Positions 27,328 through 33,724 of a DNA stretch of 64,000 bases are shown here, in pieces; within the stretch, counting starts at the first letter, position 1, and the number at the start of each line of letters is the position of its first letter. The notes beneath the pieces are model-generated. The model made no database searches. It was not told where the DNA came from and worked only from the letters and a program-made list of their open reading frames with translations. This DNA is from Dyadobacter sp. CY326. GTDB lineage: Bacteria; Bacteroidota; Bacteroidia; Cytophagales; Spirosomataceae. The position numbers and the translations under genes are program-made. The stretch spans positions 849,634-913,633 of the forward strand of contig NZ_JAJUXI010000002.1 in assembly GCF_021390515.1 (NCBI RefSeq), read 5' to 3'.

Positions 27328-27581
27328 TACTGGTTATTAGGGTTATTGATGCCGAATATATTTCTGAATATAAAGTGCTGGTCAAATTCAATGATGGAAC
27401 TCAACAGATCGTTGACTTTGAAGATTTCTTGAAATCTAATGCGCATCCGCAACACAATAAGTTCAGGAATCAGGAACATTTCAGAAAATTCAAGATTGAA
27501 AAAGGCACGCTGGTTTGGGGACAGAACTGGGACCTCATTTTTCCTGTTGAACAATTGCACGCCGGACACATACAATTTTAA
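27324..27581 (+). CDS. DUF2442 domain protein
   Basis: An 85-residue protein of the DUF2442 family, with the short beta-rich N-terminal unit (VIDAEYISEYKVLVKFNDGT) that these proteins share, followed by IVDFEDFLKSNAHP and a central segment that leads to the family-typical GTLVWGQNWDLIFPVEQLHA near residues 62-81. Its ATG overlaps the stop of the DUF4160 gene, so they act as a pair. It has no signal peptide or membrane helix and is small enough to be an antitoxin or a subunit. The next gene, TrpF-like, starts 25 bp downstream and may be in the same transcript. Confidence 0.88.
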   Translation: MILVIRVIDAEYISEYKVLVKFNDGTQQIVDFEDFLKSNAHPQHNKFRNQEHFRKFKIEKGTLVWGQNWDLIFPVEQLHAGHIQF

Positions 27582-27606
27582 TGTAGATGATATAATTTTT
27601 TTTCCA

Positions 27607-28230
27607 ATGCTTACCAGAACAGTAAAAATCAGCAACGTTACCAATTTGTCCGATGCGCGTTATTGTGCGGGGATGGGTGTTGAAATGCTTGGTTTTTCAA
27701 TTGACGAAGATTCTCCAAATTATATTTCTCCAAAAAAGTTTGAAGACATCTGTTCCTGGCTGGCTGGCGTGAACCTCGTCGCCGAAACTTCCGAAACCGA
27801 CCCAGGCAAAATCATTCAGACCCTTGCCAATTATCCTGTGCATTCTGTTCAGGTGGAAGCGCCGGGACTTTTAAATTATCTCAAAAGTGAATTGAATCTG
27901 CCGCTGATTTTAAGGATAAGCGTAGATCTTTATGAAGCGGACGAAATCAATTCGATATTGAGCCGTTATGATGGCGAAGTCTCTCACTTCCTTCTCGAAA
28001 GCGAAAAAGAAGCGCAATTGACGGAAGATTGGATGCAAGTGCTTGGCAACCTGGGCAGCGAATATCCAATTTTGATTGGCTTTGGATTAGACAATGAATA
28101 CACCGTAAGTGCGCTAACCGAGTTATTCCCCAATATTGGCATTGCCTTGCGCGGAAGCGACGAAATCAGGCCAGGATACAAAGATTTTGGCAGTATGATG
28201 GACATTCTTGAAGCATTGGAAGAGCAATAA
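27607..28230 (+). CDS. TrpF-like (phosphoribosylanthranilate isomerase) TIM-barrel protein, catalytic residues replaced
   Basis: A 207-residue protein from the ATG at 27607; the frame upstream overlaps the DUF2442 gene in another frame and is not coding. The start VKISNVTNLSDARYCAGMGV then EMLGFSIDED and SPNYISPKKF follows TrpF (KICG-T---DA---------LGF) and the end GFGLDNEYTVSAL then IALRGSDEIRPGYKDF matches the TrpF phosphate-binding end. However the general-base Cys of KICG is Ser or absent here (KISN), and the general-acid Asp region reads FLLESE. The fold is TrpF-like, but isomerase activity is doubtful. No other trp gene is nearby. It could be a paralogue with a new ligand. Confidence 0.72.
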   Translation: MLTRTVKISNVTNLSDARYCAGMGVEMLGFSIDEDSPNYISPKKFEDICSWLAGVNLVAETSETDPGKIIQTLANYPVHSVQVEAPGLLNYLKSELNLPLILRISVDLYEADEINSILSRYDGEVSHFLLESEKEAQLTEDWMQVLGNLGSEYPILIGFGLDNEYTVSALTELFPNIGIALRGSDEIRPGYKDFGSMMDILEALEEQ

Positions 28231-28324
28231 ACTCGGCTGAAAACGCCTTTTAAACAAGCAATCTTAATAGTTCTCCTCAAATAAATCCGCTCAACACGCC
28301 CTCCTACCGATAATAATTTTCCGA

Positions 28325-28356
28325 TTTGCAGTATCTTGTATTACCTACTACCTTTG
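28325..28356 (+). promoter_or_regulatory. Predicted Bacteroidetes-type promoter of the PspC/LiaF operon
   Basis: TTTG (28325-28328), 20 nt, then TACCTTTG (28349-28356) is a full consensus match. It lies 25 bp upstream of the PspC-type start codon. Confidence 0.75.
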
Positions 28357-28381
28357 AATACAAATAAACGCTAAGCTTATC

Positions 28382-29035
28382 ATGGAAAAGAGATTGCATC
28401 GCATACCTGACCAGGCCGTTTTTGGAGGAGTTGCTTCCGGAATCGCCCAATACTTTCAAATTGACGTTGTTATAGTTCGAGTGCTGTTCGTTATAATGCT
28501 GCTCTTGCCTATTCCGCCGACATTCGGAATGACTGCATTTATCTACATTATTTTATGGGCAGTGTTGCCTACCGGGCCAGTCGGAGCCGTTTACACCACA
28601 AACACCTCATTTGACGCTGATCCGTCCAGACCAATTTTTGACTCAAATGCTTCCAAAACAGTAGATCCTGCTGCGGACAAAAAGAGGTCGGATCAAACGG
28701 TGATGATTTTGGGCGGTGTGCTGATATTTTTTGGAGCTGTCATGTTAGTGGATGATTTCCCGGTTTGGTATCAATTTAAAAAATACTTCTGGCCGATCGT
28801 TCTCATTGCAATTGGTGCGTTTTTGATCCTTCGCCAGCGTGACAAAGAACAACATGGCCACACAACTGTCTATCCGACAACGCCGCCTGTGACGCCAATC
28901 ACGCCCGATCCGGAGCCCGAACCATATACACCATTTACACCAACGGCGTCCACGGTCACCACGACACACTTTCCGGAAGACCCTGATTACAAAAAGCCGG
29001 ATAACGACGACGACCAGGTAATTAAAGTAAATTAG
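28382..29035 (+). CDS. PspC domain membrane protein
   Basis: A 217-residue inner-membrane protein. The PspC domain occupies about residues 1-62: KRLHRIPDQAVFGGVASGIA, then the membrane helix VIVRVLFVIMLLLP and a second, IYIILWAVLPTG. Residues about 105-150 hold a second pair of hydrophobic segments (MILGGVLIFFGAVMLV, YFWPIVLIAIGAFLILRQR) in the DUF5668/LiaF transmembrane pattern. The tail is Pro/Thr-rich and acidic (TTPPVTPITPDPEPEPYTPF). PspC proteins sense or transmit envelope stress. It is first in an operon with two LiaF-like genes and has a consensus promoter. Confidence 0.9.
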   Translation: MEKRLHRIPDQAVFGGVASGIAQYFQIDVVIVRVLFVIMLLLPIPPTFGMTAFIYIILWAVLPTGPVGAVYTTNTSFDADPSRPIFDSNASKTVDPAADKKRSDQTVMILGGVLIFFGAVMLVDDFPVWYQFKKYFWPIVLIAIGAFLILRQRDKEQHGHTTVYPTTPPVTPITPDPEPEPYTPFTPTASTVTTTHFPEDPDYKKPDNDDDQVIKVN

Positions 29036-29082
29036 AATCAAGCTGTTAACACCATCAATTTCACATTAAACTAAACATAGCC

Positions 29083-29268
29083 ATGAACTTTCGAAATATT
29101 TTCTGGGGAGTGATCCTCATTATCGCAGGCTCTTTATTTTTAATCGAAGAACTCACTGCATTTGATTTTGGCCGCTTTTTCTGGCCCATTATCCTGATCA
29201 CAACCGGCGGACTTTTGCTGCTGCGCAATTTTATAAATTCTGATATCTCCAACCGATCAAACATTTAA
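29083..29268 (+). CDS. Small LiaF-type transmembrane protein (DUF5668-like)
   Basis: A 61-residue protein consisting almost entirely of two membrane helices: FWGVILIIAGSLFLIEEL (about 6-23) and FFWPIILITTGGLLLLRNF (about 32-50). The spacing FxWPIxLIxxGxxLLL is the same unit found in the PspC-type protein before it and the LiaF-like protein after it. It lies 47 bp after the first gene and 3 bp before the next, so the three form an operon. It may be a membrane partner of the LiaF-like protein. The small size is consistent with a bare LiaI-LiaF transmembrane unit. Confidence 0.8.
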   Translation: MNFRNIFWGVILIIAGSLFLIEELTAFDFGRFFWPIILITTGGLLLLRNFINSDISNRSNI

Positions 29269-29271
29269 ACG

Positions 29272-30321
29272 ATGAAAAATTCACGCGGTATAGTTTGGGG
29301 TGGATTGCTGGTCATACTTGGGATACTTTGGCTCCTTCGCAATATGAACCTCCTCAATGTAAATTGGGATGAAATTTTGCCTTACTGGCCTGTATTACTG
29401 ATCGTTGCGGGAGCTTTGTTATTGGCAACAGGCAATGAGAGCAGAGGATTTGGAGGCTTGGTTGGATTGCTGATCTCACTTGCGGTCCTCGGCGGCATTG
29501 TTAACAAAACGGACAGGGCATTCGACCGGCACGCGGACAACTGGGACTTCAATTGGGATGATGACGATAATGACCGTCACTTCGGCTATCACAACGATGA
29601 CAATGACGACGATAATAATGACAACAACGATGACGAGGACAAAGACGAGGACTACGAAAATGACAGCGAAAATCGGAGTGAAAACAGGCCTATCAATGGC
29701 AACTACAAGTATGAAATGGAAGATTTTATTCAAAAAGCCAATTTTCATCTTGAAGGAGGCGCGGGATCTTTCACGCTCAATGGCAACACGGCCAAGTTGT
29801 TCGAAGCGAGCACAAAAAGCACAGTAGTAGGCTTTTTGTCCAACACATCCATTAACAAGCTGGACAACTCTGCAACGGTCAACCTTAAAATGGAAGACGG
29901 CAATGTGAAGATCAAAAACGGAGAAATTTCAAATCAGGCGAAAATACAATTGAACGAGAAGCCGGTTTGGAACATTGACCTTGGCATTGGCGCAGGAAAA
30001 GGCAATTTTGATTTTAGTAATTACAAAGTTGAAAAGTTGAAAGTGAGCACGGGCGTTGCCGATATGGATATTAAAATGGGCGACAAAGTGGCCAATTCCA
30101 ATATCGACATTGAAGCTGGAGTGGCATCGATAACGCTTGAATTGCCCAGATCTGTGGGTTGCGAAATGCATATGGATGGCGCATTGAACGCAAAAAGCAT
30201 GGATGATTTGGAAAAAGTTAGCAACGGACTTTATCGCTCAGCTGGCTTTGAAGGCGCTGATAAAAAGATCGTTATCCATTTTGAAGGCGGCTTAACAAGC
30301 ATCAACATCAAACGATACTAA
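29272..30321 (+). CDS. LiaF-like membrane protein with acidic linker and C-terminal toast-rack domain
   Basis: A 349-residue protein. Membrane segments lie at about residues 7-23, 36-53 and 59-77; the first two follow the DUF5668/LiaF pattern (ILPYWPVLLIVAGALLLATG). Residues about 91-138 are a strongly acidic Asp/Asn/Glu run with almost no other residue types. From about 145 a beta-rich domain begins (FHLEGGAGSFTLNG, WNIDLGIGAGKGNFDFSNYK, IDIEAGVASITLELPRSVGC) like the DUF2154/DUF4097 toast-rack domains of LiaF proteins. LiaF proteins of firmicutes restrain an envelope-stress sensor; here no LiaS/LiaR pair is adjacent. The acidic linker may bind Ca2+ (inference). Confidence 0.85.
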   Translation: MKNSRGIVWGGLLVILGILWLLRNMNLLNVNWDEILPYWPVLLIVAGALLLATGNESRGFGGLVGLLISLAVLGGIVNKTDRAFDRHADNWDFNWDDDDNDRHFGYHNDDNDDDNNDNNDDEDKDEDYENDSENRSENRPINGNYKYEMEDFIQKANFHLEGGAGSFTLNGNTAKLFEASTKSTVVGFLSNTSINKLDNSATVNLKMEDGNVKIKNGEISNQAKIQLNEKPVWNIDLGIGAGKGNFDFSNYKVEKLKVSTGVADMDIKMGDKVANSNIDIEAGVASITLELPRSVGCEMHMDGALNAKSMDDLEKVSNGLYRSAGFEGADKKIVIHFEGGLTSINIKRY

Positions 30322-30337
30322 TTCACCCCGTTTACAG

Positions 30338-30381
30338 AAATGAATATCTTTGCAGCTTATCGCAAAAGATATTCATTTTTT
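30338..30381 (+). terminator. Terminator-like hairpin immediately before the VanX-type gene
   Basis: A stem of 14 bp (30338-30351 with 30365-30378) is followed by a T run ending at 30381, two bases before the ATG of the VanX-type gene at 30383. It is 17 bp after the LiaF-like stop, so it can end the operon transcript, or act as an attenuator for vanX. Confidence 0.8.
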
Positions 30382-30382
30382 T

Positions 30383-31099
30383 ATGCCCCAAAAGCTCCGT
30401 TATTTAAGCCTATTCCTGATTCTCTGCCCCCTTTTCCCCTGTTTACAAAACGCGAAAGCACAAGGCAAAAAGTCATCCATTGCCGATGTCGAGCAAAAAA
30501 TTATTGCGCAGGGATTGGTGGATATTCAAACATTAGATCCGTCAATCAAAGTTGAGCTTAAATATTCTACGACTGACAACTTCATTGGAAAAGACGTTTA
30601 TGGAGATCTGAACCGGGCTTATATACAACCAGAAATGGGCAAAAGGCTGGTAAAAGCCAATGCACTTTTAAAGAAATCACACCCGAATTTTACATTGTTG
30701 ATTTATGACGCAGCACGTCCAAACTCAGTGCAATATGACCTTTGGAATGCACTGGATCAGCTGAAAATTCCTGCAAAAGACAAGAAAATGTACGTTGCCG
30801 ATCCGAAAATCGGTTCTAACCACAATTTCGGCTGTGCCGTTGACCTTACCGTTGTGGATGGAAATGGAAAGCCGTTGGATATGGGGACCAAATATGATTT
30901 CTTTGGCCCCCTTGCCTATCCGCGTTCTGAAGAGGAAATGTTGAAAAAAGGAAAGCTTACGTCTCAGCAGATCAGCAACCGCAAAATTCTCAGAAAAGTG
31001 ATGAATCAGGCTGGATTTACGACGAATACGACTGAATGGTGGCATTTTGACGGCATGTCCAAAAGTCAGGCGCGTGCGCTATATGGAATGATCAAATAG
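30383..31099 (+). CDS. D-alanyl-D-alanine dipeptidase, VanX family (M15D), secreted
   Basis: A 238-residue zinc peptidase of the VanX/DdpX family that cleaves D-Ala-D-Ala. The ATG at 30383 opens a signal peptide (LSLFLILCPLFPCLQNAKAQ, predicted cleavage after AKA or AQ). Zinc and catalytic elements are visible: IYDAARPNSVQYDLWNAL, SNHNFGCAVDLTVVD (His and Asp ligands, about 144-158), and NTTEWWHFDGM (Glu and the third ligand His, about 216-226). It is exported, so its role is probably recycling or salvage of D-Ala-D-Ala dipeptides in the periplasm rather than vancomycin resistance; vanH/vanA are absent. The ATG directly follows a terminator hairpin, leaving almost no leader. Confidence 0.9.
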   Translation: MPQKLRYLSLFLILCPLFPCLQNAKAQGKKSSIADVEQKIIAQGLVDIQTLDPSIKVELKYSTTDNFIGKDVYGDLNRAYIQPEMGKRLVKANALLKKSHPNFTLLIYDAARPNSVQYDLWNALDQLKIPAKDKKMYVADPKIGSNHNFGCAVDLTVVDGNGKPLDMGTKYDFFGPLAYPRSEEEMLKKGKLTSQQISNRKILRKVMNQAGFTTNTTEWWHFDGMSKSQARALYGMIK

Positions 31100-31102
31100 C
31101 GC

Positions 31103-31819
31103 TTAATCCTGTCTGACTGTGCTGCCGCCCGAAGTTTTCTTGTCGAGATCGGGGTTGCCTTTGTAGCGCACGCTGCTCGCGCCGCTTGCGTCAACTTTCA
31201 ACAATTCGGAAACACAAACCTTCGCATTGCTCGCCCCAGACACTTCTAATTCCGACTCCTGCACTTTCATGTCGAATGCATTTAATTCAGAAGCGCCCGA
31301 AACTTCGGCGTCAAGATATTTGCCTTCACCGAACAAATTAAGCTCAGAAGCGCCCGAAAGGTCAAATTTAAATTCCCTTCCTGAGCCTTCGAAGTCGCAT
31401 TTGGTGGCGCCGGATAACTTAATGTCGAGTCCAGGCAGGTTTTCAAAACCTTCTATCCTTGCCCGAACAGCGCCCGAAAAATCAACTGCCTCAATGTCCG
31501 GCATTGTAATATCAATGGTCATTTTCTTGCGGTTGCGCCACGGACCATCATAACGCGCGACCAACTTACCGTCCTGAACGAACACATTCAAATCATCAAG
31601 ATCATTCAGTTCGCCCGTTGCTGAAACCGAAAAGGAACTGCCCGATTTTACATTCACATGAAAAGCACTGCCCATTTCCAGCTCATCAAAATTGCGGAAA
31701 TCATAGGTTCGCGTGCTTTGTCCGCGGGGCGGAATGTCGTCCTCCGACTCAACATAAACACAGGCTTGGAAGACAAAAGCAAAGAGAGCAAGGGACAAAG
31801 AAAAAAGTATTTGTTTCAT
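31103..31819 (-). CDS. DUF2807 (head GIN) domain lipoprotein
   Basis: A 238-residue protein from the ATG at 31819; earlier codons in the frame run into an inverted repeat and are not coding. The signal peptide ends in a lipobox-like FAFVFQAC (Cys about 20), so it is a lipoprotein. The rest is a DUF2807 beta-solenoid of short strands in which Ser/Ala-Gly-Ala-x-Ser/Lys recur: VDFSGAVRARIEG, IKLSGATKCDFEGSG, FDLSGASELNLFGEGK, AEVSGASELNAFDMK, LEVSGASNAKVCVSE, VDASGASSVRYKGN. That is the head GIN repeat seen across Bacteroidota. It is convergent with the VanX-type gene (3 bp apart) and divergent from the ECF sigma gene; a role in envelope homeostasis is inferred. Confidence 0.9.
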   Translation of the reverse strand: MKQILFSLSLALFAFVFQACVYVESEDDIPPRGQSTRTYDFRNFDELEMGSAFHVNVKSGSSFSVSATGELNDLDDLNVFVQDGKLVARYDGPWRNRKKMTIDITMPDIEAVDFSGAVRARIEGFENLPGLDIKLSGATKCDFEGSGREFKFDLSGASELNLFGEGKYLDAEVSGASELNAFDMKVQESELEVSGASNAKVCVSELLKVDASGASSVRYKGNPDLDKKTSGGSTVRQD

Positions 31820-31879
31820 GGCTAATAGACTGTAAATTTTAAAAATGGCTAATAAACGACTTGATTTCGTTTGGTTAGA

Positions 31880-31956
31880 GACAACTGGCCCCATCCATCC
31901 CCCTATCCAAATAAAAATCTTTTTTTCACATAGGGGGATCAAGGCGGCCAGTTGTC
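31880..31956. repeat. 77-bp inverted repeat between DUF2807 and ECF sigma genes
   Basis: Outer arms GACAACTGGCC (31880-31890) and GGCCAGTTGTC (31946-31956) are perfectly complementary, as are inner arms ATCCCCCTAT (31897-31906) and ATAGGGGGAT (31930-31939). A 6/6 internal mismatch and a 23-nt apical AT-rich loop complete a long hairpin or cruciform. It could be a small mobile repeat (MITE- or REP-like), an operator for the two divergent genes, or an RNA structure. The TTG at 31952, the first start in the sigma frame, lies inside the right arm. Confidence 0.8.
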
Positions 31957-32062
31957 ATATGAAAAAGCACATTATCAATTGGGATCGGCAGCAATTCTTT
32001 ATCGGGAACCATTAATCGACAGAGATTTTTTATTTTTGGCCGAAAACCAAAATATCAGATCT

Positions 32063-32656
32063 GTGTACGCTTCCGACCCAGATATTGTCAATGCGATAAG
32101 GCGCGGTGATGAACCAGCCTTCGAGCAGACTTTCAGGCATTATTATCAGCGGCTTTGTAATTATGCCTGCACATTGCTCAAAGACGAAGAAGAGTCCGAA
32201 GAGGTTGTACAGACCGTTTTTTTGACGATTTGGGAAAAGCGCGAGGATCTTGAAATTACACTTTCACTCAAATCATATCTTTACCGGGCCGTTCACAACC
32301 ATTGCTTGAACCGCTTCAAGCACGCGTCTGTCCGGCAGGTTCATAAGGAGCACACATTAAATTTTGCCGCGCAATCTTATGAATCGGTTACAGAAGTCAT
32401 CCATGCGAATGAATTGGAAGAGCGAATTGAAAAAGCAGTGAGCACATTGCCGGAACAATGTCAGAAAGCTTTCAGACTGAGCCGATTCGAAGAATTAAAA
32501 TATCATGAAATTGCAGAGCAGCTTGGCATTTCAATCAAAACGGTTGAAAACCAGATTGGTAAAGCACTAAAAATACTGCGCGTAGAATTGGCGGATTATC
32601 TTCCTGGAATGTTGTGGCCAGTTTTTTTCATTGTTGAACAGCTAACCAGATCGTAA
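32063..32656 (+). CDS. ECF RNA polymerase sigma factor, FecI-like
   Basis: A sigma factor of about 197 residues from the GTG at 32063. The open frame extends to a TTG at 31952, but that start lies inside an inverted repeat and would add 37 residues not seen in FecI-type proteins; DPDIVNAIRRGDEPAFEQTF begins the usual region 2. Region 2 runs to about residue 90 (LKDEEESEEVVQTVFLTIWE, then LKSYLYRAVHNHCLNRFK) and region 4 covers about 125-180 (LPEQCQKAFRLSRFEELKYH, then EIAEQLGISIKTVENQIGKA). A TATTTTTG -7-like element is at 32031-32038, 25 bp before this start. It is 2 bp from a FecR anti-sigma gene. The start remains uncertain. Confidence 0.9.
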   Translation: MYASDPDIVNAIRRGDEPAFEQTFRHYYQRLCNYACTLLKDEEESEEVVQTVFLTIWEKREDLEITLSLKSYLYRAVHNHCLNRFKHASVRQVHKEHTLNFAAQSYESVTEVIHANELEERIEKAVSTLPEQCQKAFRLSRFEELKYHEIAEQLGISIKTVENQIGKALKILRVELADYLPGMLWPVFFIVEQLTRS

Positions 32657-32658
32657 AC

Positions 32659-33702
32659 ATGAACCCATCTCATGAACACATATCGGAAGAGCTGTTAGCA
32701 CGTTATCTGGCAGAAACGGCCTCCGAACAAGAAATTGAACACGTTAATCTTTGGCTAGCCCAGTCGCCGCTGCATGAGCGCGAGCTCGCCACTTACAGGC
32801 TGATCTGGGACCATTCTGCTCATGCCGCGAAGACGAATATTCCTGTTGACACGGACGCTGCGTGGAATAAAATGAAGCTGAAAATGGCGAAGCCGACACC
32901 AGCAACTTTGCCCGAAATTCCCAAACCAGCAGCACGTGAAATTGAATTTACACCCAAAACCATCCAGCGGAAACTGCCTTTAAGCCTCTGGGCCGCCGCA
33001 ATTGTTGCTTTAATACTGCTTTCGTTTGGTTGGTTTTATTTCCAATCCAATGGGTCGGACGACCAGCAGCGGATCGCAACGGCAAATAATACGAGTGAAA
33101 AAGTGCTGCCTGATGGCACCAAAGTCTTTCTCAATTACAATTCTTCTTTGACTTATCCGGCCAATTTTGATGGAGACCTGCGAACCGTCTCCTTGCAGGG
33201 CGAGGCTTTTTTTGATGTAAAACCTGACGCCGCCCATCCCTTCGTGATCGACGCCAATGGAACGGAAATACGCGTTTTAGGAACGTCATTCAATGTTAAG
33301 GCTTATCAAAAATCGCCTGTTCGTGTGGACGTTTCCACGGGCAAGGTGCAAGTTAGCAAAGCCTCTAAAAGAATTCAGCTTGTGAAAGGACAAGGTGCAG
33401 AAGTGCTCGCCGACACGATCAGAAGCTTCGAAGCCAACATGAATGTGCTCAGCTATCGCACGCAGGTTTACGACTTCACGGCAGCCGACCTTAACGAGAT
33501 TATCGCCTCAATTCGAGACGGTTACCATGTTGATGTCAGGTTGTCGAATCAGCAGATTGCGCAATGCAGGCTGACGATACGCTTCGAAAAAGAGCCTGTG
33601 GATGCGACACTTTCGGTGATTGCCGAAACGCTGGATCTCGACCTCAGAAAAGAAGGAAAAACTTACTGGCTTGACGGAAATGGTTGTCAACAGAATCTCT
33701 AG
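32659..33702 (+). CDS. FecR family anti-sigma factor
   Basis: A 347-residue membrane protein that controls the adjacent ECF factor. Residues about 1-85 are the cytoplasmic anti-sigma part (ARYLAETASEQEIEHVNLWL, with ESPLHERE-like LAQSPLHERELATY). A membrane helix lies at about 112-131 (LSLWAAAIVALILLSFGWFY). The FecR periplasmic domain is at about 150-245 (VLPDGTKVFLNYNSSLTYP, VSLQGEAFFDVKPDAAHPFV, RVLGTSFNVKAY, VDVSTGKVQVS). A C-terminal DUF4974 domain (about 275-340) is STN-like. It starts 2 bp after the sigma stop and is followed by the STN-domain gene after 22 bp, giving a typical sigma/FecR/outer-membrane triplet order. Confidence 0.95.
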   Translation: MNPSHEHISEELLARYLAETASEQEIEHVNLWLAQSPLHERELATYRLIWDHSAHAAKTNIPVDTDAAWNKMKLKMAKPTPATLPEIPKPAAREIEFTPKTIQRKLPLSLWAAAIVALILLSFGWFYFQSNGSDDQQRIATANNTSEKVLPDGTKVFLNYNSSLTYPANFDGDLRTVSLQGEAFFDVKPDAAHPFVIDANGTEIRVLGTSFNVKAYQKSPVRVDVSTGKVQVSKASKRIQLVKGQGAEVLADTIRSFEANMNVLSYRTQVYDFTAADLNEIIASIRDGYHVDVRLSNQQIAQCRLTIRFEKEPVDATLSVIAETLDLDLRKEGKTYWLDGNGCQQNL

Positions 33703-33724
33703 CTTTACAAAGTTTCGGGAGGCG

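Noticed and set aside
29476..29748. Long hydrophobic frame on the minus strand (Val/Ile-rich)
   Set aside because: It is the mirror of the acidic Asp/Asn codon run in the LiaF-like gene; no promoter, no family, and the plus-strand protein is clearly real.
30383..31099. Vancomycin resistance operon
   Set aside because: The VanX-type protein has a signal peptide and no vanH, vanA or vanS/R neighbours; salvage of D-Ala-D-Ala is more likely.
31952..32062. N-terminal extension of the ECF sigma gene from a TTG at 31952
   Set aside because: The start is inside the right arm of an inverted repeat, the added 37 residues have no counterpart in FecI-type proteins, and a -7-like element lies within it.
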